From JASGCP01 sp965263285 (lineage in GTDB: Bacteria > Bacteroidota > Bacteroidia > Chitinophagales > Chitinophagaceae): 64,000 nt of DNA. Under the pieces are notes generated by a model. The model was not told where the DNA came from and did not search any database. It worked only from the letters and a program-made list of their open reading frames with translations. Shown here in pieces: positions 54,120-63,973 of the stretch. The stretch is taken from assembly GCA_965263285.1 (NCBI GenBank), contig CBDHHD010000016.1, positions 372,001 to 436,000 of the forward strand, written 5' to 3'. The first letter of the stretch is position 1; each line of letters opens with the position of its first letter. The translations under genes and the position numbers were made by a program.

Positions 54120-56628
54120 CGAATTAGCCAATCATCCCGTTCGTTTACAAGATCAATATAAGAATTGGTATATAGACTATGCTTCTTATGTCATTTTAGA
54201 AAGAGCAGTCCCCGCCATTGAAGACGGACTCAAACCTGTACAAAGAAGAATTCTCCATGCCATGAAAGAAATGGACGATGGACGATATAATAAAGTAGCC
54301 AATATTATTGGTCAAAGTATGCAATACCATCCACATGGAGACGCTTCTATTGGAGAAGCACTTATTACCATGGGAGAAAAAGACCTGTTAATTGATACAC
54401 AAGGAAACTGGGGCGATGTGCGAACAGGAGACGAAGCAGCAGCAGCTCGTTATATCGAAGCAAGACTAAGCAAATTCGCCCATGCCATTTGTTTTAACGA
54501 TAAAACAACCCAATGGCAACTAAGCTACGACGGAAGAAAAAAAGAGCCCATTACCTTGCCTATGAAATTCCCACTTCTTTTAGCACAAGGCACATTTGGC
54601 ATAGCTGTTACCCTTTCTACATTTATTTTACCACATAACTTTAATGAATTAATAGAGGCATCTATTCTACACTTAAAAAATAAAAGTTTTACATTATATC
54701 CAGACTTTATAACAGGGGGTATGATAGATGTATCTAACTATCAAGAAGGGAGACGAGGAGGCAAAATAAAAATTCGTGCAACCATTAAAGAAATAGATAA
54801 AAAAACAATTGCTATTCGCAATGTACCCTATAGCATTAATACACGAAACCTAGTAGATAGTATCACAAAAGCAAACGAACAAGGAAAAATTAAAATTAAA
54901 AAGGTAACCGATATGACTGCCCAAGATGTAGAAATACAAATTGATATAGCTACAGGGGTGTCTATAGATCAAACCATTGATGCACTCTATGCATTTACCG
55001 ACTGCCAAATTTCTATTTCTCCTAATACTTGTGTTATCATTGATCAAAAACCTGTTTTTTGTAGTGTTACCGACTTATTAAAACATTCTGTAGAACAAAC
55101 CAAAGAACTCTTAAAAAAAGAATTAACTATTCAATTGCATGAGCTAGAAGAAAAATGGCATTATACAAGTCTTGAAAAAATATTTTTCGAAGAAAAAATA
55201 TATAAAGAATTAGAAAAAAAACATATTACTTGGGAGCATGTACTTCAAGCTATTGCACATGCTTTTATTCCCTTTCAACCCACCCTCAGAAGAACAATTG
55301 CAAGAGAAGACATAATTAAATTAACCGAAAAGCCTGTAAGACGAATTTATAAATTAGACATCGATGAGCTCATTAAACAAATTAATGACTTACAGAAACA
55401 AATGGAAGAAGTAAAATACAATCTAGAGCATCTAGTGGCATACACCATTCAATATTTTCAAGAATTAAAACAAAAATTTGGGAAAGGAAGAGAAAGAAAA
55501 ACTGAAATTAAAACATTTGATAACATTGATGCGAAACAAGTAACACTAGCCAATACTAAAATGTACATACAAAGAGAAGAAGGATTTATTGGAACAGGAT
55601 TAAAAAAAGAAGAATTTGTATTCGATTGCTCTTCTCTCGACGACATCATTGTAATAACCAAGCGAGGTATCATGAAAATAGTAAAAGTAGAAGAAAAATA
55701 CTTTATTGGAAAAGACATCATCCATATTGCTATCTTTAAAAAGAACGATGAGAAAACTATCTATCATCTTATTTATGTAGATGGAGAAACAGGTATTAAC
55801 TATGCAAAGAGATTTTATATATCAGGAATTACGAGAGACAAAGAATATAATCTTACACAAGAACATGAAAAAAGTAAAGTGCTATATCTATCTGTTAATG
55901 CAAATGGAGCAAAAGAGATTGTTCGTATATTGCTATCACAACAATGCTCAGCAAAGAATAAAGATATAGATTACGACTTTAATGACTTAGAAATAAAAAA
56001 CAGAGGTAGTTTAGGTAATATTGTTACAAAATACCCTATCAAATCAATTAAACTAAAAGAAAAGGGAGAAGCAACCATCGAAAGTATCGCTTTGTGGTAC
56101 GATGCAAATATAGGCAAATTAAATACCGAATCAAAAGGCATTTGCCTAGGTTTATTTCAGCCTGCTGATCAAATTATTCTATTCTATAAAAAAGGATTTT
56201 ATAAGGTGATACAAGCCGACTTACAACAACGAATTAATAACGATGAGCTTATTTTTATTACTAAATTTGACGCAGAAAAGACTATTTCATTAGTATATAT
56301 TGATAGAGAAAAGAAACAATATATGGCTAAACGATTCAAAATAGAAACAAGTTTATTACGAACCGATTTTATGTGTATTAAAGAAGGAGAAGAAAACTAT
56401 ATAGAAGTAGTGAGCCATCAAGAATATCCTATCCTTCAAATAGAATCAAGAACGAGCAAAGAAGGTATTCACAAGGCTAAAATGAAAATTGCAAATGTAA
56501 TAGAAATAACAGGATGGAAATCTATAGGCACTCGCTTGTTTGACTACCAAAAAAGTATTAAATTAACATTTATAGATACAACAACCGAGACCCCACCATT
56601 AGTGCAAGGGAATTTGTTTAATATATAG
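54100..56628 (+). CDS. parC: DNA topoisomerase IV subunit A
   Basis: Breaks and rejoins DNA to decatenate chromosomes, with ParE as partner (not in window). NWYIDYASYVILERAVPAIEDGLKPVQRRILHAM is the Bacteroidota ParC N-terminal signature. GQSMQYHPHGDASIGEAL follows, and the catalytic Tyr is residue 118 in AAAARYIEARL. A coiled-coil segment near residues 420-450 (IKQINDLQKQMEEVKYNLEH) is followed by a divergent C-terminal beta-pinwheel. Length 842 residues. ATG at 54100 or the adjacent 54103. GyrA-type GyrA box not seen, supporting ParC. Confidence 0.92.
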   Translation: MMEQQPNELANHPVRLQDQYKNWYIDYASYVILERAVPAIEDGLKPVQRRILHAMKEMDDGRYNKVANIIGQSMQYHPHGDASIGEALITMGEKDLLIDTQGNWGDVRTGDEAAAARYIEARLSKFAHAICFNDKTTQWQLSYDGRKKEPITLPMKFPLLLAQGTFGIAVTLSTFILPHNFNELIEASILHLKNKSFTLYPDFITGGMIDVSNYQEGRRGGKIKIRATIKEIDKKTIAIRNVPYSINTRNLVDSITKANEQGKIKIKKVTDMTAQDVEIQIDIATGVSIDQTIDALYAFTDCQISISPNTCVIIDQKPVFCSVTDLLKHSVEQTKELLKKELTIQLHELEEKWHYTSLEKIFFEEKIYKELEKKHITWEHVLQAIAHAFIPFQPTLRRTIAREDIIKLTEKPVRRIYKLDIDELIKQINDLQKQMEEVKYNLEHLVAYTIQYFQELKQKFGKGRERKTEIKTFDNIDAKQVTLANTKMYIQREEGFIGTGLKKEEFVFDCSSLDDIIVITKRGIMKIVKVEEKYFIGKDIIHIAIFKKNDEKTIYHLIYVDGETGINYAKRFYISGITRDKEYNLTQEHEKSKVLYLSVNANGAKEIVRILLSQQCSAKNKDIDYDFNDLEIKNRGSLGNIVTKYPIKSIKLKEKGEATIESIALWYDANIGKLNTESKGICLGLFQPADQIILFYKKGFYKVIQADLQQRINNDELIFITKFDAEKTISLVYIDREKKQYMAKRFKIETSLLRTDFMCIKEGEENYIEVVSHQEYPILQIESRTSKEGIHKAKMKIANVIEITGWKSIGTRLFDYQKSIKLTFIDTTTETPPLVQGNLFNI

Positions 56629-56707
56629 ATTAAACTATACTAGAGGAAACCACTCAGTACAGCTGTATTTCTCTTAACACTTGAAAAAATAATTTAGCCA
56701 ATAAAAC

Positions 56708-57072
56708 GGCTACATCTTTTTTTGAGGTGCTGGAGGGATATTTGTGTTTTTTTATGACTCAGGTATAGGCATTTATTTTTTGGTATAACGACTTTTTTAG
56801 TGAGCAGGTATTAAAATACACCTTTTTTTTGTAATGACTCAGGTATAGATTCATTATTTGTTTTTTTATATCTTTTTCTTTCTTTTGTCTTGATACAAAA
56901 GAAAGAAACAAAGAAAAAATCAAGCCTGCAGATAAAGAGCTACAAAACTACGGCTCGCTACGCTAGCGAGAATGAATAGGAGGCGGTTAGGTATAAAACA
57001 ATTATTGTTGCAATTAAAAAACATAGTTATAATTTTGAAGTTGCTTCCAACACCTCAAAAAAAGTCGTAGCC
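56708..57072 (+). repeat. Mosaic B/A miniature element with truncated core
   Basis: A family B left end at 56708 is followed at 56782 by a family A left end and the first half of the core, through GGAGGCGGTTAGGTATAAAA. The central stem-loop and second arm are replaced by unrelated A/T-rich DNA, and a B right end closes at 57072. No target duplication. Confidence 0.8.
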
Positions 57073-57117
57073 AAAAATAAATTCGTTTTTTTAAAAAATA
57101 AATTAAAATTATATTAT

Positions 57118-58233
57118 ATGTCTTTCAATTATTTATTACGTCAATACAAATGGGATAAAATACAAGAAGATATATATAAAAAAACAGCCAAAGATGTAGA
57201 AAAAGCCTTATTAAGCAAGCAAAAAGATTTAGAAGACTTTAAATGTTTACTATCTCCTGCTGCCAAACCCTATCTTCGTATAATGGCTGATATGAGCCAC
57301 CAACTTACCAAAAAAAGATTTGGTAAAACCATCTTGCTATTTGCACCGCTCTATCTATCAAATGAATGCCAGAATATTTGCACCTACTGTGGATTTAGCT
57401 TTCACAATAAAATAGAAAGAAAAACACTTACTGGGAGTGAAATTTTAAAAGAAATAAATGTATTAAAAAATCTTCATTTTGACCATGTTCTTTTGGTAAC
57501 AGGAGAAGCTAATCAAAAAGTAGGCATGCCCTATTTTTTACAAGCACTTTCACTTATATCACCCCATTTTTCTAGTGTCTTAATGGAAGTTCAACCACTA
57601 GAAACCATAGACTATATTGCCCTACGAAAAGCCTCTGTAAATAGTATTTTAGCCTATCAAGAAACCTATCACCCAGAAGTATATGCGCAATATCATACCA
57701 AAGGAAAAAAAGCTAACTACCTATATCGTTTAAATACCCCAGATCGAATTGGAGATGCTCATATTCACAAAATGGGATTAGGAGTTTTATTAGGACTAAC
57801 CGATTGGCGTACAGATTCTTTTTTTCTTGCCTTACATCTTTCATATTTAGAAAAAAAATATTGGCAAAGTAAATTCTCTATATCATTCCCTCGTATAAGA
57901 CCCCATGAAGGAGAACTCAATACCACGCAAACACTAAAACAGTCTGATCTTATTCAATTAATTTGTTCATTTCGACTTTTCAATGAAGAAGTAGAATTAA
58001 CACTATCTACCCGCGAAAATGCACTATTAAGAGATCACCTATTCCCCTTAGGCATTACTAGCATGAGTGCAGGTAGCAAAACAAACCCTGGAGGCTATGC
58101 TATGGATACTACTTCTTTAGAACAATTCTCTATTGACGACAACCGATCTCCTATGGAAGTAGCCTCAAGTATTGCATCAAAAGGATACGAACCCATTTGG
58201 AAAGACTGGGACAGAAGTATGACAACCATATAA
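57118..58233 (+). CDS. thiH: 2-iminoacetate synthase ThiH
   Basis: Radical SAM enzyme that cleaves tyrosine to give dehydroglycine for the thiazole of thiamine. The cluster motif CQNICTYC (C-x3-C-x2-C) lies in LYLSNECQNICTYCGFSFHN. LLVTGEANQKVGMPYFLQAL, LAYQETYHPEVYAQYH and ISFPRIRPHEGEL are ThiH-specific blocks. Length 371 residues is normal. It is alone: thiC, thiG, thiE and others are not nearby, and miniature elements flank it on both sides. Upstream promoter not obvious. Confidence 0.95.
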   Translation: MSFNYLLRQYKWDKIQEDIYKKTAKDVEKALLSKQKDLEDFKCLLSPAAKPYLRIMADMSHQLTKKRFGKTILLFAPLYLSNECQNICTYCGFSFHNKIERKTLTGSEILKEINVLKNLHFDHVLLVTGEANQKVGMPYFLQALSLISPHFSSVLMEVQPLETIDYIALRKASVNSILAYQETYHPEVYAQYHTKGKKANYLYRLNTPDRIGDAHIHKMGLGVLLGLTDWRTDSFFLALHLSYLEKKYWQSKFSISFPRIRPHEGELNTTQTLKQSDLIQLICSFRLFNEEVELTLSTRENALLRDHLFPLGITSMSAGSKTNPGGYAMDTTSLEQFSIDDNRSPMEVASSIASKGYEPIWKDWDRSMTTI

Positions 58234-58374
58234 AATAAACAATTCAATTAATATAACCCATACAAACTATTACACTAACATCCACTCAAATATTTTTAAA
58301 AGAATAAAACAACATAACTACTCAGGTAGGTCAATAGATTTATTGGAAAATATTGTTTATTAAAATAAGCATAG

Positions 58375-58630
58375 ACATGGAAACAATAGGGAATATCTGA
58401 TGAGGACTACCCTCAATAAAGAGCATTACAAAACGAGGCGAGCGAAGCAGCCAGCAAGAATATGGAGGCTTGATTTTTTCTTTCTTTTGTATCAAGACAA
58501 AAGAAAGAAAAAAAATATTAACCTATACATGAGTAGTTACAAAACAACTTATTTGGGATAATCTATTTTACTTATTGAGTAACCTAATACTTGTAAATAT
58601 GCTTAGCACTTGAGATAAAAAGATATAGTC
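58375..58630 (-). repeat. Old, decayed miniature-element copy
   Basis: Pieces of the core in minus orientation remain (AATATCTGATGAGGACTACC, TTACAAAACGAGGCGAGCGA, TTTTGTATCAAGACAAAAGA) without the stem-loop or intact ends. The stretch 58234-58370 contains nothing I can assign. Confidence 0.7.
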
Positions 58631-58668
58631 AACACCAAACAAAAATTAATTAAGAATTATTTTTTTTA

Positions 58669-58676
58669 TACCTTTG
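58669..58676 (+). promoter_or_regulatory. TAnnTTTG -7 element for the 58.7-kb gene
   Basis: TACCTTTG, 15 bp before the ATG at 58692, fits the Bacteroidota -7 consensus. It overlaps an in-frame TTG at 58674, arguing against that codon as the start. Confidence 0.5.
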
Positions 58677-58691
58677 CATAAAAATATAAGT

Positions 58692-59102
58692 ATGAATCAT
58701 TTTAAAGAGTTAAAGAAAGGCAATTTAGTACTTGTACGATTTAATAATAAAGAAGTAGAAGGAGAAGTAACCGACCTCATGAAAGTAGACAAAAATATTG
58801 GCGTTGCTACAAGTGTGCAAGAATACTATTTCAATGTAAAAGATGTGTTCCCTATTCCTTTAAGTGATTCTCAATTACATAAATTTGGTTTTCATAGAAC
58901 AATACAACCTGACGGATCAGTTATATATAATAATTTTGAAACTTTTCAAATTCACTTATCTAAAGAAAATGATTTCTCAACTATTACGCTTGTATATAAA
59001 GAGGATATTCGCATAAATCCTGCTATACATGGAATACACCAATTGCAAAATTTATATGCCGATATGACAAAAATGCATTTAGAATTAGTAGCGCATCATT
59101 AA
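58692..59102 (+). CDS. Conserved hypothetical protein (small beta-rich)
   Basis: I do not recognise a named function. The N-terminal part (MNHFKELKKGNLVLVRFNNK, then VEGEVTDLMKVDKNIGVATS) looks like a small SH3-like or barrel fold. The C-terminus INPAIHGIHQLQNLYADMTK has the HxLQNLY motif seen in short Bacteroidota housekeeping and phage-like proteins. Start at ATG 58692 because the promoter motif overlaps the alternative upstream TTG. Length 136 residues, soluble. It lies 65 bp upstream of uvrA on the same strand and may be co-transcribed. Confidence 0.65.
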   Translation: MNHFKELKKGNLVLVRFNNKEVEGEVTDLMKVDKNIGVATSVQEYYFNVKDVFPIPLSDSQLHKFGFHRTIQPDGSVIYNNFETFQIHLSKENDFSTITLVYKEDIRINPAIHGIHQLQNLYADMTKMHLELVAHH

Positions 59103-59167
59103 TACATGCATCATCTTGCCTATTACATGCAAAAAAGCAAGATTCATTATACTTCAATAGTGTTTAC

Positions 59168-61990
59168 ATGCCAGCAGCTAAAAAAAAATCTACTACCCAT
59201 AATCCTATTATTATATATGGAGCTAAAACACATAATTTAAAAAATATTACAGTTGAATTCCCCCGCTATAAATTAACCGTAGTAACTGGTGTAAGTGGAA
59301 GTGGTAAATCATCACTTGTATTTGATACCCTATTTGCCGAAGGTGTTAGAAAGTATTCCGAAAGTCTAACAGTATACGCAAGACAATTTTTCAATCGTAT
59401 GGAGAAACCCCCTGTAGATAATATATCAGGGCTTGCACCTACCATTGCAATAGAACAAAAAGTAATTAACCGTGCACCTCGTAGTACAGTAGGCACCTTA
59501 ACAGAAATATACGATTATCTAAGAATTTTATATGCCCGTATTGGTAAAACATATTCGCCAATAAGCGGAAAAGAAGTAAAAGCACATACTATTCAGGATG
59601 TATGGAATGCCATTGTGCAAATTCCAAAAAACAAAAAAATATTCCTACTTACACTACTCCTGCCACCATCTGATGACGATATCTCTGCCCTATTATCTAA
59701 TTATTTATTGAAAGGATATATACGACTCTACTTTCACACAAAAGAAGAAGAAACAGTCGTTTTCATAGAAGATATACTAAACAACACATCAAATAAAAGA
59801 CAATATTATTTTACACTTATTAAAAAAAAGAAAGCCTTTATTTTAATTGATCGGCTTACAACAAGAGACTTTACAAAAGAAGACCAAGACCATTGGGAAG
59901 ACATGATACAATCGGCCTTCTTAGAGGGAGAAGGAACTTTATTTTTATTAGAATATATCAACGATACACACACAACACTACATACTTTTTCTCATCATTT
60001 ATATCTAGACAACATACTATTTGAAAATCCCCATCCCCAGCTATTTTCTTTTAATCATTCTTTAGGTGCTTGCCCTACTTGTCAAGGAATAGGAGAAGCC
60101 ATAGGAATTTCTCCATCGTTAGTCATTCCTAATAAAACCATTTCATTATACGAAGGTGCAGTAATAGCTTGGCATGGGAAATTAATGCAACAATATCAAA
60201 GAGACTTTATTCAACATGCACAAAGCATAGGATTTCCTATCCACACCCCTATTAAAGATCTAAGCGCCGATCAATTTGATATGCTATGGAATGGCAGAGG
60301 CCATGCAAAAGGCATTATACAATTTTTCAAAGATATAGAAAGCCAACAATATAAATTCCCTTACCGTATTCTATTAGGCAGATTCGCAGGACTCACCCAT
60401 TGCAATACTTGCAATGGAAAGAGATTAAGAAAAGAATCACAATATGTAAAAATACAAGGGAAAACAATTAGTGACATAAGCGCCCTCTCATTAAAAGATT
60501 TAAATAATTGGATACAACATGATCTACAACTCTCTTCTTCAGAAAAGCAAATTGCAGAAAGAATATTAATTGAAATAAAACAAAGACTATCTGTATTATT
60601 AACATTAGGTCTCAACTACCTTTCTTTAGAACGCAGTGCTCATACCCTTAGTGGAGGAGAAAGCCAACGCATTCATCTTGCTAAAACACTCGGTTCTCCT
60701 TTAACTGACACCATCTATATTTTAGACGAACCCTCTATTGGATTACATAGCAAAGACACTGAACAACTTATTCGTACACTACAAGCACTAAGAGACTTGG
60801 GCAATACAGTTATTGTTGTTGAACACGACACTTTAATGATGCAAAAAGCCGACCATATTATAGATATAGGACCTTTAGCCTCTTACCAAGGTGGATCAGT
60901 AGTAGCAACAGGTAGTTATAAAGAAATAATAGAAAACAAAAAAAGTATCACTAGTACCTATCTAAAAAAAACAAGCACTTGTAAAGATCAAAAAACAGTT
61001 CGCGCACATAAAGGGTATATTGAAATAATAGAAGCCTATCAAAATAACTTGCAGAGCATTCATGTTAAAATACCCTTAGGAGTTTGCTGCGTTATTAGTG
61101 GAGTAAGCGGAAGTGGGAAGTCTACATTAATTAAACAAGTATTATATGAATCATTAAAAGCCATAAAAAATGGACAAAACGCTGTAGGCTGTAAGCAACT
61201 AATAAAGAATAATACTATGCAGATAGAATGGATTGACCAAGATTCTATTGGACGCAATGCAAGAAGCAACCCGATTAGCTATATTCAAGCATACGAGAAG
61301 ATTAGAAATTTCTTTGCCAATCTACCACAAGCCATACAAGCTTTTAAATATATACATCCAGGGTATTTTTCTTTTAATGTACCAGGAGGGCGATGCGAAG
61401 CGTGTGAAGGAGAAGGGGAGCAAGTAATTGATATGCAGTTTTTAGCACCCATTCATGTGGTTTGCGAAGTATGTAAAGGGAAACAATTTAAAGACGAGAT
61501 ATTAAATATAAAATATAAAGATAAAAATATCCATGATGTACTTTCTATGAGCGTAGATGAGGCTATCACATTTTTTCAACATGAACCCACTATTGTAAAA
61601 AGTATCCAACCGCTTCAAGATGTAGGATTAGGATATATTGCATTAGGACAATCCTCTAGTAGCTTGTCAGGAGGAGAAGCACAACGAGTAAAACTAGCAT
61701 TTTTTTTAAGCAAAGGACAACATACAAACCCCATTCTTTTTATTTTTGATGAACCCACCACCGGCTTGCATGCACATGACATAACACATTTAATCACTTC
61801 GTTTAATGCACTCATATCACATGGCCATTCCCTCATTATTATTGAACATAATACAGAAATCATCAAGGCAGCAGATTGGGTTATTGAATTAGGACCAGGA
61901 GCAGGCACAGAAGGGGGCAAAATTGTATTTCAAGGCATTCCAAGCGAATTAAAAAAATGTAAAGAAAGTGCAACGCAACCTTTTCTTTAG
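59168..61990 (+). CDS. uvrA: Excinuclease ABC subunit A
   Basis: DNA-damage recognition ATPase of nucleotide excision repair, cytosolic, working with UvrB and UvrC. Two ABC modules: Walker A GVSGSGKSSLVFDTL near residue 38 and GVSGSGKSTLIKQVL near 645; signatures LSGGESQRIHLAKTL and LSGGEAQRVKLAFFL. Zinc-binding CxxC pairs appear in ACPTCQGIG, CNTCNGKR and CEACEGEGEQV with CEVCKGK. Length 940 residues, full length. The nearest upstream gene is the small hypothetical. UvrB is not in this window. Confidence 0.97.
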   Translation: MPAAKKKSTTHNPIIIYGAKTHNLKNITVEFPRYKLTVVTGVSGSGKSSLVFDTLFAEGVRKYSESLTVYARQFFNRMEKPPVDNISGLAPTIAIEQKVINRAPRSTVGTLTEIYDYLRILYARIGKTYSPISGKEVKAHTIQDVWNAIVQIPKNKKIFLLTLLLPPSDDDISALLSNYLLKGYIRLYFHTKEEETVVFIEDILNNTSNKRQYYFTLIKKKKAFILIDRLTTRDFTKEDQDHWEDMIQSAFLEGEGTLFLLEYINDTHTTLHTFSHHLYLDNILFENPHPQLFSFNHSLGACPTCQGIGEAIGISPSLVIPNKTISLYEGAVIAWHGKLMQQYQRDFIQHAQSIGFPIHTPIKDLSADQFDMLWNGRGHAKGIIQFFKDIESQQYKFPYRILLGRFAGLTHCNTCNGKRLRKESQYVKIQGKTISDISALSLKDLNNWIQHDLQLSSSEKQIAERILIEIKQRLSVLLTLGLNYLSLERSAHTLSGGESQRIHLAKTLGSPLTDTIYILDEPSIGLHSKDTEQLIRTLQALRDLGNTVIVVEHDTLMMQKADHIIDIGPLASYQGGSVVATGSYKEIIENKKSITSTYLKKTSTCKDQKTVRAHKGYIEIIEAYQNNLQSIHVKIPLGVCCVISGVSGSGKSTLIKQVLYESLKAIKNGQNAVGCKQLIKNNTMQIEWIDQDSIGRNARSNPISYIQAYEKIRNFFANLPQAIQAFKYIHPGYFSFNVPGGRCEACEGEGEQVIDMQFLAPIHVVCEVCKGKQFKDEILNIKYKDKNIHDVLSMSVDEAITFFQHEPTIVKSIQPLQDVGLGYIALGQSSSSLSGGEAQRVKLAFFLSKGQHTNPILFIFDEPTTGLHAHDITHLITSFNALISHGHSLIIIEHNTEIIKAADWVIELGPGAGTEGGKIVFQGIPSELKKCKESATQPFL

Positions 61991-62083
61991 ATAGACCATC
62001 TCTTAACTACGCCATTGATCATACACTGAAAAGAAAAGATAATATAAAACGAACTCATATACCGTACTATTCAATAAATTGTT

Positions 62084-63025
62084 TTATGTACCAACTGCTA
62101 AATGATTAATTTTTTCTAACAACAATGTAGACAATCTTTCTTGAGACTCCTCTGTAGAACCTGCAATATGTGGTGTTAATATAACATTAGACTGTTGCAC
62201 AATCCATTCAAATCTTTTTTTCTCCTCATCATACAAAGTAGAAGGCTGCTCATTCTCCCATACATCTAGTGCGACTCCTCTTATCCATTTATTTTGCAAG
62301 GCATCTATCAGTGCTTCTGCTTCTACTATAGATCCTCTTGATGAATTAATAAAAATAGGATTTCTCTTTAAAGAGTGAAAAAAAGCTACATTACACATTG
62401 CTTTTGTTTCTATAGTGAGAGGCACATGTATACTAATAACATCTGATATTTCTTGTAGATGGGCCATCGTTGTCTCTCTTATATAATCATGAGAAAAACC
62501 TGTTTTATATTTATCATACACCCATACTTGTACATCAAAACCTTTTAGCAGTCTAGCAAAGGCAGTTCCTATATGACCATATCCAATAATACCTATATTT
62601 TTATGCGACAATTCAATACCCTTGTTCTCTTCTCTATTCCATACTTTATTTTTTACCTCTATAGAACTTTGGATAATTTTTTTTTGCAAACACAACAATT
62701 GCCCTAAACAATGTTCGGCAACAGCACACGCATTTCCTCCTACACACCTTATCATATCTATACCTAGCTTATTTGCTTCTACCACATCCACATGATCTAT
62801 TCCACTAGCAAGCACTCCTATCCACTTTAATCGTTTTGCTTTTGCTAATATTGATTTATCTATAGAAATCTGTGTAGCTATAATCAACCCATCTATTTCA
62901 GACATAAACTGCTGAATAGATAGATAAGTAGATTGAGGCTCATATAACACATGATGACCGCTATTTTGTAATCCTTGTATTAAAATGGTATTAGCCTTCG
63001 CCGTAGCAATAAGAATAGTAGACAT
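62084..63025 (-). CDS. D-isomer-specific 2-hydroxyacid dehydrogenase
   Basis: NAD-dependent oxidoreductase. GVLASGIDHVDVVEANKLG starts the substrate/NAD junction. GNACAVAEHCLGQLLCL and IGIIGYGHIGTAFARLLKGF form the Rossmann P-loop. INSSRGSIVEAEALIDAL, then GVALDVWENEQP and ILTPHIAGSTEESQER carry the catalytic Arg, Glu and His. Length 313 residues, lacking the regulatory ACT domain. It could be phosphoglycerate, glycerate or lactate dehydrogenase. The substrate cannot be settled. Monocistronic. Confidence 0.87.
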   Translation of the reverse strand: MSTILIATAKANTILIQGLQNSGHHVLYEPQSTYLSIQQFMSEIDGLIIATQISIDKSILAKAKRLKWIGVLASGIDHVDVVEANKLGIDMIRCVGGNACAVAEHCLGQLLCLQKKIIQSSIEVKNKVWNREENKGIELSHKNIGIIGYGHIGTAFARLLKGFDVQVWVYDKYKTGFSHDYIRETTMAHLQEISDVISIHVPLTIETKAMCNVAFFHSLKRNPIFINSSRGSIVEAEALIDALQNKWIRGVALDVWENEQPSTLYDEEKKRFEWIVQQSNVILTPHIAGSTEESQERLSTLLLEKINHLAVGT

Positions 63026-63264
63026 AAATATTACAGATATAATGTATTAAAAAAATTGTTTTGTGTTTACTTACGAATGTTTACATGTATCTTAGCATTG
63101 GAATGTTACTTTGTGATATATTTTATTTAGATTATACAAAAATAGTATTTTTTAGGTTACCGCTCTGTGAATCCATTTCGGTTAGCCTCCACTGCCCATA
63201 GGATTTAAAAAAAACATCAAAAATATTGTGAGACTAAACAGATCAAATAAATTATTATCTCCTA

Positions 63265-63903
63265 TTACGATTCTGTATCAATAAGAAAACAATATATATC
63301 TTTAGGACCATGTACTCCTACAACGAGAGTTTTTTCAATATCTCCTGTTTTACTAGGCCCACTAATAAATGTCATCATAGAAGGAAAAGAATTATTTTTT
63401 ATATCCTTATTCCATATGTCAGATATGTTCCAATAAATTTGCGAAGTATATGCTATACAAATATGTATAGGAGTATATACACTTGCCGTTCGCCCTAATA
63501 ACATATCACTAGTTATACAAATGCTCCCTGTTCTTGCCACAAGACAATAACAATTAGTAATCGCTATATCAGCCTCTTTCAATGCCTCTACCGTATTATC
63601 TTGAAAAGACAGTTCTGACGACAAACTATTGTACATATCTTGGCTTGTACAAACAATTTTATTTTCTTTATGATACATCAAAAACTCTTTTAACTGTTGT
63701 ATGCAATGCTCTTTACTCTCACAATAACAAAACTTACCTTTTTGCTTTGTAAATTGCTTAGCAAATGCGATAGCTTTATCTGACTCTAAACTCGAAACAA
63801 ATATATGCTCCTCTTTAGCACTAGTGCAACTAGACGCGGAAAGGTTTGTACCCATTAAACCCTTTCTAATAGACGATAAAATGGTTTCTTTAATAGATGG
63901 CAA
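63265..63903 (-). CDS. LutC/YkgG-type LUD-domain protein (lactate utilisation)
   Basis: LUD-domain proteins such as LutC take part in lactate oxidation with LutA and LutB, which are absent here. AIAFAKQFTKQKGKFCYCES, EADIAITNCYCLVARTGSI and MTFISGPSKTGDIEKTLVVG-VHGPKDIYCFLI are the typical blocks. The ORF begins with TTG at 63903. The ATG at 63855 would shorten the N-terminus by 16 residues. Length 212 residues. Nothing adjacent confirms the pathway. Intergenic 63026-63264 shows nothing I can assign. Confidence 0.8.
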   Translation of the reverse strand: MPSIKETILSSIRKGLMGTNLSASSCTSAKEEHIFVSSLESDKAIAFAKQFTKQKGKFCYCESKEHCIQQLKEFLMYHKENKIVCTSQDMYNSLSSELSFQDNTVEALKEADIAITNCYCLVARTGSICITSDMLLGRTASVYTPIHICIAYTSQIYWNISDIWNKDIKNNSFPSMMTFISGPSKTGDIEKTLVVGVHGPKDIYCFLIDTES

Positions 63904-63973
63904 AATAATAAGTTTAAAACAACAAAAATAGAATAATTGTTTCTTTCTTTTGTATCAAAAAAACAAATACTAA

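Noticed and set aside
63026..63264. GC-richer patch GTTACCGCTCTGTGAATCCA between two minus-strand genes
   Set aside because: No cloverleaf, terminator or ORF can be supported there. I cannot assign it.
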